Assembly (NCBI GenBank): GCA_027347125.1
Contig: DAIERC010000242.1
Location: forward strand, 1 to 8,649
Length of the DNA: 8,649 bases
Direction: 5' to 3'
From: Ignavibacteriales bacterium
GTDB lineage: Bacteria; Bacteroidota; Ignavibacteria; Ignavibacteriales; Ignavibacteriaceae
Below, piece after piece: positions 1 through 7,796 of the stretch. The translations under genes were made by a program, and so were the position numbers. The notes beneath the pieces were generated by a model that saw nothing but the letters and a program-made list of their open reading frames with translations, was not told the DNA's origin and ran no database searches. Each line of letters begins with the position of its first letter. The stretch's first letter is position 1.

Positions 1-581
1 TTTTCACCTGAAAGTAATTTTAAATCTTCATCAGTAAACAAACTCATAACAAAAGGAATATTATTTTTAGAGCAAAACATCGATATGATTTTTATTTCAT
101 CAAAATGACTTTGTGTTTCATTTAATATAAAATGAGAACCACTTTCCATCAGGTATTCAATATGTTTATAGTGATTATCCTTAATAATTTTGAGAGATGT
201 TTTCCTGACAGCCTGGTAACAATCCTCGGCGGGAGGATTAGAACCGGCAACAAAGACATCATGTCCCGCCGCAGCCGACAATGCAAGTTTTACGCTTTCT
301 TTAACGAGATTTTTCTGGTTTATCCTGGCCCCGAAGTTTTCAACAGCAAGCGGATTTGTCCTGAAAGTATTGGTGGTTATTATATCCGCACCAGCCGAAA
401 TATATTCACGGTGAATTTTATAAACTATTTCAGGATTATCCAGATTAACTTTTGACATCCACATTGAGCCGCTGCTTTTAATACCGGATTGCTGAAGCAT
501 GCTTCCCATCGCACCGTCGAGAATAAGGGGCCTGCCGGTTCTTCGGCTAATAACGAAAGGATTTATATTTTTACCGAACAT
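1..581 (-). CDS. Homocysteine S-methyltransferase family protein, N-terminal part (cut by window edge)
   Basis: Reading the minus strand from the ATG at 581-579 gives 193 codons without a stop to the window edge; the C-terminus lies outside. The fragment shows the N-terminal half of the homocysteine-binding (Hcy) TIM barrel: LILDGAMGSMLQ (residues 19-30), NPEIVYKIHREY followed by AGADIITTNTF (49-73), VAGSNPPAEDCYQ (111-123) and FILNETQSHFDEIK (151-164). Family members transfer a methyl group to homocysteine or a related thiol to make methionine, using S-methylmethionine, betaine or methylcobalamin; they act in the cytoplasm. The zinc-binding cysteines lie in the missing C-terminal half, so catalytic competence and the methyl donor cannot be judged. 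It could be a stand-alone enzyme of about 300 aa or the first domain of a larger MetH-like protein; the AGSNPPAEDCYQ style favours the stand-alone type (inference). There is no Shine-Dalgarno sequence before the ATG. It lies 91 nt downstream of a same-strand GT9 gene. Confidence 0.88.
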   Translation of the reverse strand, partial: MFGKNINPFVISRRTGRPLILDGAMGSMLQQSGIKSSGSMWMSKVNLDNPEIVYKIHREYISAGADIITTNTFRTNPLAVENFGARINQKNLVKESVKLALSAAAGHDVFVAGSNPPAEDCYQAVRKTSLKIIKDNHYKHIEYLMESGSHFILNETQSHFDEIKIISMFCSKNNIPFVMSLFTDEDLKLLSGE

Positions 582-672
582 AAATGGAAATAATTATTAT
601 TAAACATCGCTTTATAAAATTATGAGTTTCACATGCATGCATCAATCATACATCTAATCCCGCATGGAAATA

Positions 673-1743
673 TTAATTACTTTTTTCCTTTAAAATATAT
701 TTATTTAAAAACGGCCCAAGTTTTAGTTTTACTTCTTCAAAAGTAATGTTTTTTAAAGTCGGTTCTTTCGTTAAAACATATTCAAAATCCGATTGGTAGG
801 GCGACCAGATCATATCATCGGTATTGTATTGCACATATAGCCCGAAAACCGGTATCTTGTAAGCGGAAGCCAAATGAACCGCGGCAGTATCCGGGGTAAT
901 TAACAAATTAAGTTTTGAAATCATCGCGCCAAACTCATCATAATTCTTTGAAGAAAAAATAGGAAAATTATTTTCTGAAATAGCTTCAGCCAAGTGTAAA
1001 TCTACGGGAGCGGAAAGCAGCAATGCTTTGCATTTGTAATGACTAATATATTCTATAAGCTGTTTGTATTTATCAACTCCCCAAAAGCGGGCCGCGCTTC
1101 CCGCGGAAATATTTATTCCAATTAAAAAAAATCCTTGAGAATATTTATTCGAAATAAATTCTTCCGCTTTGCTCACTGCCTTTACCGACGGGTAAAAACG
1201 GACATTAGCACCTTTTATCTCAGGTTCGATTGAAAAAAGTTTTGCCAGTTGAAGCAATCTAACAATAACATGGTTGGTTTTGGGATCGGGTCTGGGAATA
1301 GTTTCGGTGTAAATACTTTTATTCTCTTTTTCAAGTCCGTACTTGTTAGGTGTATTTGCCAGCGCAATAATGTAACTAACCGTTGTCGAGACATCATCGT
1401 GCAAGTCAACAACCGTATCAATCTTTTCGGTCTTGATTAATCTTAAGACTTCAAATATTCCTTTTAGCCCTTTATTAAAAATGATTATTTCATCCACATC
1501 CGGATTGTTATTATACACAAAATAGTTTTTCCTATCAGCCAGCAGAAAAATTTTTGTGTTAAGATATTTTCTTAATTCTTTTAGAAGGGGAGTAGTTACC
1601 AGCGCATCTCCGATACGATTTAATCTAATTACCAATATCTTATAATGAATGGATGAACCATTGTGTGGTTTTCTTTTTACGGGCTTCTGTAAAAGGAGAA
1701 TATGAAGAATTAAATTTTTAAGGAAGATTTCAAACTTTTTCAT
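673..1743 (-). CDS. Glycosyltransferase family 9 (heptosyltransferase-like) protein, second of tandem pair
   Basis: This 356-aa protein has the two-Rossmann GT-B architecture of the GT9/heptosyltransferase family, which adds ADP-heptose or related sugars to lipopolysaccharide core on the cytoplasmic face of the inner membrane. Visible motifs are ILVIRLNRIGDALVTTPLL (residues 36-54, with D46 at the position of the family's conserved Asp), the inter-domain segment around GINISAGSAARFW (209-221), and the nucleotide-sugar site motif LLITPDTAAVHLASAYKIPVFGLY (280-303), followed by WSPY (313-316). A hydrophobic then basic stretch of about 33 residues precedes the first beta strand and is longer than in typical WaaC/WaaF; it may help membrane association (inference). 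The ATG at 1743-1741 overlaps the end of the upstream GT9 gene by 14 nt, which suggests translational coupling and supports this start. The exact sugar and acceptor cannot be told from sequence; it is clearly diverged from its tandem neighbour, so it is not a recent duplicate. Confidence 0.9.
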   Translation of the reverse strand: MKKFEIFLKNLILHILLLQKPVKRKPHNGSSIHYKILVIRLNRIGDALVTTPLLKELRKYLNTKIFLLADRKNYFVYNNNPDVDEIIIFNKGLKGIFEVLRLIKTEKIDTVVDLHDDVSTTVSYIIALANTPNKYGLEKENKSIYTETIPRPDPKTNHVIVRLLQLAKLFSIEPEIKGANVRFYPSVKAVSKAEEFISNKYSQGFFLIGINISAGSAARFWGVDKYKQLIEYISHYKCKALLLSAPVDLHLAEAISENNFPIFSSKNYDEFGAMISKLNLLITPDTAAVHLASAYKIPVFGLYVQYNTDDMIWSPYQSDFEYVLTKEPTLKNITFEEVKLKLGPFLNKYILKEKSN

Positions 1744-2773
1744 TCTTTTCTATAACAAGATTATTTTTCCGGATTAATAACTCAATTTTATTTATTACAT
1801 CGTTAACAGGCAAATCTAAAAAACATTCATGATGAAGGGGGCATTCCTGTTTGTTGCAAATTATACACGGCAAATCTTTTTTTATTATATAATCCGATTT
1901 ACCGGAATACGGGCCGTGCATTTCCGGATTTGTGGGACCGAAAATCCCCAAAGTAGGAATTCCCATCGCCGCGGATATATGCATAGGACCAGAATCATTT
2001 GCCAAAACCATACTGCAATTTTTAATATACCCGGCCATCTCTTTAACCGAAGTGGGCGGTGCTAAAAATGTTTTTCCCGGGAAATGAGTTCTTAAATAAT
2101 TTGCGTCATCCTCATCGCCAGGGCCCCAAAGAATTAGGAATACTACTTTATATTTTTTATAAATTGCTTTACAAATATCCACCCATTTTGAAGCGTCGCA
2201 TCTTTTAGAAGCCCAGCCGCCGGAGGGGATTATTCCGAATACCGAATGACCGGCAGGCAAAATGTTCTTTAGGTAATCTTTAGCGGCAGTGTTTTCTTTT
2301 TCCGGAACGTTATAATGAATATTTTTAGATGTAACCGGAACACCGATAATTTTTAACAACTCAAGATTATGTTCGGCGGAATGATGCGCGCCTCTACCGG
2401 ATGTTGCTAAAATGTTGTAAGCATACTTTCTGCCGCGGTACGCAAAACCTATCCTATATTTTATGCCCGACAAAAATGTAATTTGCGCACTTCTCGGGTT
2501 AGACCATAAATCAAAAACCATGTTATATTTTTCGCGTCTTATTCTAAGCGCTACACTCAAAGGGAATTCTTTATTCCTCATCGAAAGAACTTTGTTGACA
2601 AGAGGATTATTCGCAACTGCCGAAACAGCGAAATCTTCGGTAAGGTAATCTATTTTTGCGTCTTTAAAATATGCTTTTAAGTTTTCCAAAATTATGGTTG
2701 AAAGAACTACGTCTCCAATACCGCGGGGCTTAATGCAAAGTATTTTTTTTATATTAACGGGATTAACTTCCAT
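1730..2773 (-). CDS. Glycosyltransferase family 9 protein, WaaF-like ADP-heptose:LPS heptosyltransferase
   Basis: The 347-aa product matches the GT9 family over its full length. The N-terminal Rossmann domain opens with ILCIKPRGIGDVVLST (residues 11-26; D21 is the conserved Asp of the GD motif). The C-terminal domain has GIIPSGGWASKRC (180-192), a WGPGDEDDA stretch (216-224) and the donor-site motif NDSGPMHISAAMGIPTLGIFGPTNP (259-283), close to the NDSG-MH pattern of WaaF. The expected role is transfer of a heptose or similar sugar from an ADP-sugar to the growing LPS inner core at the cytoplasmic side of the inner membrane; the precise donor is not proven. Near the C-terminus is a cysteine cluster (C303, C306, C311, C317 with H314 and H315). 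The gene begins 44 nt after polA on the same strand and overlaps the next GT9 gene by 14 nt. No Shine-Dalgarno is visible; the start fits because the first beta strand follows within 11 residues. Confidence 0.91.
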   Translation of the reverse strand: MEVNPVNIKKILCIKPRGIGDVVLSTIILENLKAYFKDAKIDYLTEDFAVSAVANNPLVNKVLSMRNKEFPLSVALRIRREKYNMVFDLWSNPRSAQITFLSGIKYRIGFAYRGRKYAYNILATSGRGAHHSAEHNLELLKIIGVPVTSKNIHYNVPEKENTAAKDYLKNILPAGHSVFGIIPSGGWASKRCDASKWVDICKAIYKKYKVVFLILWGPGDEDDANYLRTHFPGKTFLAPPTSVKEMAGYIKNCSMVLANDSGPMHISAAMGIPTLGIFGPTNPEMHGPYSGKSDYIIKKDLPCIICNKQECPLHHECFLDLPVNDVINKIELLIRKNNLVIEKNEKV

Positions 2774-2817
2774 ATAAAATATTTTTATGTGATGATAAAA
2801 TGTATCATGCCGTTTGT

Positions 2818-5586
2818 TTAATGAGCGTCAAGCCAGTTATCGCCGGTACCGGTCTCAACCAAAATAGGAACTTCCATCGGCAGGGCGTTTTCCATCATCT
2901 CTTTTATCAATGGTTTTAGCACGTCTATTTCATCTTTGTGTGCGTCAAACACCAGCTCATCATGAACCTGTAAAACCATTTTGGTTTTTGTATTTCGTTT
3001 AACGAGCTCTTTCTGGATATTAATCATCGCAAGCTTTATCATATCAGCGGCGGTTCCTTGAATCGGCATGTTTATAGCTACTCTTTCTTCAAACTGCCGA
3101 ACAACCCTGTTGCTACTGTTAATATTTTTCAAAAATCTTCTTCTTCCGAGTAATGTTTCGGCATAACCTTTTTCTTTTGCTTTCAGCACCGAGTCGTCCA
3201 TATAGTTTTTTACATTCTTAAAAGTATTAAAGTATGTTTCAATAATTTCTTTAGCGTGGGTTTGGGTTACGCCCAATCTTGTTTTTAATCCAAACGGGCC
3301 GATGCCGTATAGAATTCCGAAATTCACCTCTTTAGCTTTTCTTCTCATATCGGGAGTAACATCTTCGGGTTTAACCATGAATACAAGCGCGGCGGTGCTG
3401 CGGTGTATGTCTTGGCCGTTCTTAAAAGCTTTTGCCAAACCCTTATCGCCGCAAATGCTTGCCAAAATTCTCAACTCGATCTGACTGTAATCTGCGCTGA
3501 GAATTATATAATCCTTATTTCTCGGTACAAACGCTTTCCTAATTTCTTTTCCAAGTTCGGTTCTGATAGGAATGTTTTGAAGATTCGGATCATTGCTGGA
3601 AAGCCTTCCGGTAGAAGCTACGGTTTGATTAAAGCTTGTATGCACTCGGCCGGTAGCTGGTTTTATTAAGTTAGGAAGCGAATCGGCATATGTTGATTTT
3701 AATTTAGATACCTGCCGGTAATCAAGAATAATATCTATTATCTCATGTTCTCCGCGGAGTGTTTCAAGTGAGCGGGCGTCGGTTGAAAAACCTGTTTTGG
3801 TTTTCTTGCCTGTTTTAAGTCCAAGTTTATCAAAAAGAATTTTTTGCATTTGTAAAGGTGAATTAATGTTGAACTCTTCTCCGGCAGATTCATAGATCTT
3901 TTTTGTGTAATTATCCATTAATATTTGAAGATCGTTGCTTAAAGAGTTTAATGCCGATTTATCTATATTTATACCTTCTCTTTCCATATCTTCAAGCACC
4001 GGCGCGAGCGGGAATTCAACATCGTAGGCAACTTTTTTCAGGTTATTTGATTCAAGTTCTTTGTCCAGAATTTCATAAAGTCTGTAAGTAACGTCGGCAT
4101 CCTCGGCGGAATAATTTGATAAGGTTTGCAAATCAACTTCAAAAATTTTTGAAGGATCTTTTTTCGCGCCGATTAAATCGGAAAGTGGAATGGGTTTGTA
4201 GTTAAGATATTTTTGAGACAACTCATCCATTCCGTGTTTTTGATCCGGATCGATTACATAGCTTGCGAGCATTGTATCGAAATAAAAATTTTTTACTTCA
4301 ATCCCTTTGCTTCTTAAAACTGAAATGTCAAACTTCCCGTTCTGGCAAATCTTTTTGATTTTTTCATCTTCAAAAACAGGCTTGAAAATTTCTACAAAAT
4401 CATTTAAGTAAATTCTATCGGTAATGTCTTCAGAAAATAATTCGTGATCTTTCTTTTCCGGATTTAAAGCCACAAAATATGCTTCCGAAGGTTTTGCGCA
4501 GAACGACGCGCCCGCTAACGCGAGCTTAAAAGTATCCAGGCCGTCGGTTTCGGTATCAAACACAAACAGCTTTTGCTTCGCTAGCATACCGGCAAGCTCT
4601 TTTGCCGATTTTATATCCTTTACAAGTTTATAAGATACTTTGTCTTTATCGAAAGCCGTAACTTCGCCGGGCAAGAATTCTTCCGGTTCATTTTTTGTGC
4701 CAGATTTATCATAAACATTTAGAAGCCTGCTGTACAACGCTTTGAACTCAAGCTCAATAAATATTTCTCTCAGCTTATTGAAATCAGGGGCTTTTAATTC
4801 CGCGTCCTCAAAATTAATTTTAACAGGAACCTCACAGTGAATGGTAGCCAGTTCTTTCGAAAGAAATGCACTTTTTTTATTCTCAATCAATTTATTTTTA
4901 GTGCCGGCCTTTTCAATTTCGTCAATATGTTTATAAATTTCTTCAACACTGCCGTAAGCTTGAATAAGCGGCGTAGCAGTTTTAGGGCCGATGCCGGCAA
5001 CACCGGGAATATCATCCGATTTATCGCCGATTAATGCCAGGTAATCAATCATCTGTTTCGGTTCAAATCCGAATTCATCCGTTACTTTTTTTACATCATA
5101 AATAACAATTTCATCTGTGCTTTTACCTGGTTTTACAATTTTTACCTTATCGGTAACAAGCTGGTTAAAATCCTTATCGGGAGTAAAAACGTACGATTCC
5201 AGACCCGCTTCCTCCGCCTTCTTAACAATCGTACCGATTATATCATCGGCCTCATATTTCGGCATAATATAAATCGGTATTTTCATCGTTTCGATTATTT
5301 GTTTTATTCTGTCAATCTGCGGAATCATATCTTCAGGCATTTCAGCGCGCGAAGATTTATAGGCCTCAAACTTGTCGTGCCTAAAAGTTTTTTCCTTCGA
5401 ATCAAAAGCTACGGCAAGGTAGTCGGGTTTATTTTCTTCCATTATCTTCAGCAGCTGATTTATAAATCCGTAAACAGCCGAAGTGGGTTCGCCTTTTGAA
5501 GAGATGAGTGGCCGGTTAATGAAAGCGAAGTAAGCCTTATACGCCAAAGCCATTGCGTCAATAATAACAATCTTTTTAGTTTCCAT
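2818..5586 (-). CDS. polA: DNA polymerase I (5' nuclease, 3'-5' exonuclease and polymerase domains)
   Basis: This complete family-A polymerase fills gaps and removes RNA primers in lagging-strand synthesis and excision repair. From the start METKKIVIIDAMALAYKAYFAF it is 922 aa, close to the 928 aa of E. coli Pol I. Domains: the 5' nuclease, about 1-290, with YEADDIIG (111-118), TPDKDF (136-141) and the helix-hairpin-helix region GDKSDDIPGVAGIGPKTA (187-204); the 3'-5' exonuclease, about 325-515, with all motifs present (FDTETDG with D344/E346, NGKFD with D420, YSAED with Y492/D496), so proofreading is predicted; the polymerase, about 530-922, with TGRLSSNDPNLQNIP (659-673), motif A ADYSQIELR (D699), motif B with R748, K752, F756 and Y760, and motif C VHDE (H875-D876-E877). 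F756 at the ribose-side position matches E. coli F762. An in-frame ATG 12 codons upstream (5622) exists, but the extra residues do not resemble the family N-terminus, so 5586 is preferred. Two GT9 genes follow in the same direction. Confidence 0.98.
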   Translation of the reverse strand: METKKIVIIDAMALAYKAYFAFINRPLISSKGEPTSAVYGFINQLLKIMEENKPDYLAVAFDSKEKTFRHDKFEAYKSSRAEMPEDMIPQIDRIKQIIETMKIPIYIMPKYEADDIIGTIVKKAEEAGLESYVFTPDKDFNQLVTDKVKIVKPGKSTDEIVIYDVKKVTDEFGFEPKQMIDYLALIGDKSDDIPGVAGIGPKTATPLIQAYGSVEEIYKHIDEIEKAGTKNKLIENKKSAFLSKELATIHCEVPVKINFEDAELKAPDFNKLREIFIELEFKALYSRLLNVYDKSGTKNEPEEFLPGEVTAFDKDKVSYKLVKDIKSAKELAGMLAKQKLFVFDTETDGLDTFKLALAGASFCAKPSEAYFVALNPEKKDHELFSEDITDRIYLNDFVEIFKPVFEDEKIKKICQNGKFDISVLRSKGIEVKNFYFDTMLASYVIDPDQKHGMDELSQKYLNYKPIPLSDLIGAKKDPSKIFEVDLQTLSNYSAEDADVTYRLYEILDKELESNNLKKVAYDVEFPLAPVLEDMEREGINIDKSALNSLSNDLQILMDNYTKKIYESAGEEFNINSPLQMQKILFDKLGLKTGKKTKTGFSTDARSLETLRGEHEIIDIILDYRQVSKLKSTYADSLPNLIKPATGRVHTSFNQTVASTGRLSSNDPNLQNIPIRTELGKEIRKAFVPRNKDYIILSADYSQIELRILASICGDKGLAKAFKNGQDIHRSTAALVFMVKPEDVTPDMRRKAKEVNFGILYGIGPFGLKTRLGVTQTHAKEIIETYFNTFKNVKNYMDDSVLKAKEKGYAETLLGRRRFLKNINSSNRVVRQFEERVAINMPIQGTAADMIKLAMINIQKELVKRNTKTKMVLQVHDELVFDAHKDEIDVLKPLIKEMMENALPMEVPILVETGTGDNWLDAH

Positions 5587-5717
5587 TTTCCACGATAAGT
5601 TATTTAAATTTATTTCGAACAAACATTAGAAAATAGTAAAGAGCAACAATATAAATCCGCTTATACCGTTATTCCATAAATTTAAAAATGATCTTAAGAA
5701 TTACAAATAAACATTTA

Positions 5718-5725
5718 CAAAGTTA
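5718..5725 (-). promoter_or_regulatory. Candidate promoter element (TAACTTTG) for polA
   Basis: On the minus strand these bases read TAACTTTG, matching the TAnnTTTG -7 element known for the Bacteroidota primary sigma factor. It would start transcription roughly 125 nt before the preferred polA start. A TTG lies further upstream, but the spacing is about 25 nt, longer than the usual 19-21, so the -33 half is not convincing. In AT-rich DNA a match like this can occur by chance. Confidence 0.35.
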
Positions 5726-6176
5726 AGATAAATTTTTGAATTTACTTTTCCAATTTCCGAATTGATAAAAACAAATTAACTGTAAATACAGCCGGATATA
5801 CATAATAACAATGACCTTAAAAATTGTATTTGAAAATAAAATGTATTAAGTATACAACCATGTTTTTTAACTGTAGTAGAAATAAAATAATACCTGATGC
5901 ATTGGGGATAGGCAAATCCTTTTTTCTTTTTTATGTCTTGATTATTCCGGATTGAAATGATGCCGGCAAATCTGTTGTAAGCATATTTGAAGAAGATTAT
6001 TCTTAAAACTTCAAGCCGGACCTTTGAACTGATAAATACCATAAATTACTTTTACAATTTTATAATATTTCATATTTTTTTGCGCCATATTTTTCAAACG
6101 GAACTTAAGTTTTACGTTAATCATAAATTTATTTTCAATAAAACAACGGTTGCATAAATAATTTTCTTGATAATAT

Positions 6177-6181
6177 AGGAG
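6177..6181 (+). promoter_or_regulatory. Shine-Dalgarno sequence of the LeuT-like transporter gene
   Basis: AGGAG lies 5 nt before the ATG at 6187 and fixes that start. It is the only clear Shine-Dalgarno at proper spacing in the window; the other starts are preceded by AT-rich sequence. Confidence 0.75.
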
Positions 6182-6186
6182 TTCAA

Positions 6187-7737
6187 ATGGCCGAACAAAT
6201 CGAAAGAGAACAATGGGGTAGTAAAATTGGTCTAATTTTAGCCGTTGCAGGTAACGCAGTCGGTTTGGGTAATTTCTTAAGATTTCCGGTACAAGCCGCG
6301 CAAAACGGCGGCGGTGCTTTTATGATTCCTTATTTTATATTTTTTCTTTTACTCGGCATTCCGTTGATGTGGATTGAATGGGGAATAGGCAGGAACGGCG
6401 GAAAATACAATCACGGCAGTGCGCCGGGAATGTTTAACGTACTTTGGAAAAATAACTTGGCAAAATATTTCGGCACGCTAGGCTTATTCATCTCATTGGT
6501 TATAATGATTTATTATACCTACATAGAATCATGGACACTCGGCTACAGTTTTTTTTCAATTACCAAAATGTATTTTAACGAGCAAAACTTCAGTGCGATG
6601 CGAACTTTTCTATACAGTTATCAAGGCAGAGCTATAGGCGGTCACTTTACAAACATCTGGCCTTCATACATTTTTATGCTGATTACATTCGGAATAAACT
6701 TTTGGATATTGTATAAAGGAATTACAAAGGGGATAGAACGGCTGGCTAAAATAGGTATGCCGCTGCTTTTCTTATTCGGGATAATTTTAACAATAAGAGT
6801 TTTAACCCTGGGAACACCAAACCCCGCAATTCCTCAAAATTCAATTGAGAACGGTTTGGCCTTTATCTGGAATCCTGACTTTTCCAGTTTGGGAAATCCA
6901 AAAGTATGGTTAGCGGCTGCGGGACAAATATTTTTTACATTGTCTGTCGGAATGGGGACAATACAAGCATACGCGAGTTACATAAAAGCAAACGACGATA
7001 TAGCTCTTTCCGGGTTAAGTACTTCGGCCACAAACGAATTTGTAGAAGTTATAATGGGCGGTTCAATTGCTATTCCAGCCGCGGTAGCGTTTTTCGGCAT
7101 AGCAATGACCACACAAATTGCAAATGCCGGCGCCTTCGATCTTGGTTTTGTTTCGATGCCGCTGATATTTCATCAAATACCTTACGGCCCTTTCTTCGGG
7201 TTTATCTGGTTTTTGCTGTTGTTCTTTGCAGGCATTACGTCGTCGGTTGCAATGGGGCAGCCGCTAATTTCTTTTCTTGAAGAAGAATTTAAAATGACGA
7301 GGAAAAAAGCCACGACTATTCTTGCAATAGTAGTAATTATTTCAGTACAGTTTGTAATTTTCTTTTTGAGGTACGGCTTCCTTGACGAAATGGATTATTG
7401 GGCTGGCACATTCGGGCTAGTATTATTCGCGTTAATCGAAACGATTTTGTTTATGTGGGTCTTCGGCGCAGATAAAGCATGGGACGAAATGAACAGGGGC
7501 GGCGAAATTAAAATTCCGAGAATATTTCTTTTCGTAATGAAATTTGTTACTCCGGTTATTCTTGCAACAATATTGCTCTGGTGGCTGGTTAAAGACGCTA
7601 TCCCGATTTTCATGTTAAAAGGAGTTCCCGCGGAAAACGTGCCTTATATTTGGGGAGCAAGAATATTAATGCTTGTTCTTTTAGGAAGTTTAATTTGGCT
7701 GGTTAAAGCAGCGTGGAAAAGAAGGCTGGGTAATTAG
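6187..7737 (+). CDS. Sodium-dependent amino acid transporter, NSS/SNF family (LeuT-like)
   Basis: The 516-aa inner-membrane protein has about 12 membrane segments and resembles Aquifex LeuT along its whole length, so it should import an amino acid with Na+. Segment 1 carries AGNAVGLGNFLRFP (residues 21-34), the unwound helix that binds Na+ and the substrate carboxylate; Y110 in YYTYIESW (109-116) equals LeuT Y108. Segment 6 has FTLSVGMG (250-257), segment 7 TNEFVE (282-287) and segment 8 AGITSS (348-353). By my alignment from memory, Na1 residues A24, N29, T251 and N283 and Na2 residues G22, V25, A348, T351 and S352 are all kept. E287 occupies the LeuT E290 position, the acidic residue linked to chloride independence. 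The pocket differs from LeuT (I106, M256, M356 for V104, F259, I359), and its GMG motif recalls MhsT, so the substrate may not be leucine. AGGAG lies 5 nt upstream. A kup-like gene follows after 157 nt. Confidence 0.95.
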   Translation: MAEQIEREQWGSKIGLILAVAGNAVGLGNFLRFPVQAAQNGGGAFMIPYFIFFLLLGIPLMWIEWGIGRNGGKYNHGSAPGMFNVLWKNNLAKYFGTLGLFISLVIMIYYTYIESWTLGYSFFSITKMYFNEQNFSAMRTFLYSYQGRAIGGHFTNIWPSYIFMLITFGINFWILYKGITKGIERLAKIGMPLLFLFGIILTIRVLTLGTPNPAIPQNSIENGLAFIWNPDFSSLGNPKVWLAAAGQIFFTLSVGMGTIQAYASYIKANDDIALSGLSTSATNEFVEVIMGGSIAIPAAVAFFGIAMTTQIANAGAFDLGFVSMPLIFHQIPYGPFFGFIWFLLLFFAGITSSVAMGQPLISFLEEEFKMTRKKATTILAIVVIISVQFVIFFLRYGFLDEMDYWAGTFGLVLFALIETILFMWVFGADKAWDEMNRGGEIKIPRIFLFVMKFVTPVILATILLWWLVKDAIPIFMLKGVPAENVPYIWGARILMLVLLGSLIWLVKAAWKRRLGN

Positions 7738-7796
7738 TCGGCGGGTTATAAAAAGTTTTAATAAGAATGCAACAGTGATATTAAAAAAAATATTAT

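Larger units (their letters stand above)
5587..6186. other. 600-nt divergent intergenic region between polA and the LeuT-like transporter gene
   Basis: This AT-rich spacer separates the minus-strand polA group from the plus-strand transporter genes and must hold both promoters. It contains the TAACTTTG element facing polA and the AGGAG ribosome binding site facing the transporter. An open frame of 88 codons (6042-5776, minus) lies inside it; I do not accept this as a gene, because it shows no recognisable domain, has no ribosome binding site and is rich in Lys, Ile and Phe as expected from random AT-rich sequence. I see no tRNA, no convincing terminator hairpin and no riboswitch fold by eye. 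The length is large compared with the other gaps in the window (44-157 nt), so a small RNA or a decayed gene remains possible. Confidence 0.6.

Noticed and set aside
132..455. 107-codon plus-strand open frame
   Set aside because: Lies antisense to the homocysteine methyltransferase gene, whose protein motifs are unmistakable; the plus-strand translation resembles nothing.
633..642. Self-complementary ATGCATGCAT in the gap between the GT9 and methyltransferase genes
   Set aside because: Only 10 nt and simple in composition, with no loop or U-tract for a terminator; probably chance.
5059..5075. GGTTCAAATCC, similar to a tRNA T-arm
   Set aside because: Falls inside the polA coding sequence with no matching acceptor, D or anticodon arms.
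5587..5622. Longer polA start at 5622 adding 12 residues
   Set aside because: The family N-terminus begins with the KIVIIDA strand directly after the start Met; the extra residues do not fit and no ribosome binding site supports them.
5776..6042. 88-codon minus-strand open frame in the polA/transporter spacer
   Set aside because: No recognisable domain, no ribosome binding site, composition as expected of AT-rich non-coding DNA; retained only as a question in the spacer finding.
6150..6176. TTGCAT / TAATAT sigma70-like pair before the transporter gene
   Set aside because: Spacing is only 15 nt, and the implied start of transcription would fall after the AGGAG ribosome binding site, leaving it untranscribed.
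6906..7280. 124-codon plus-strand frame inside the transporter gene
   Set aside because: Out-of-frame reading of the LeuT-like coding sequence; Cys/Arg/Ser-rich with no domain.
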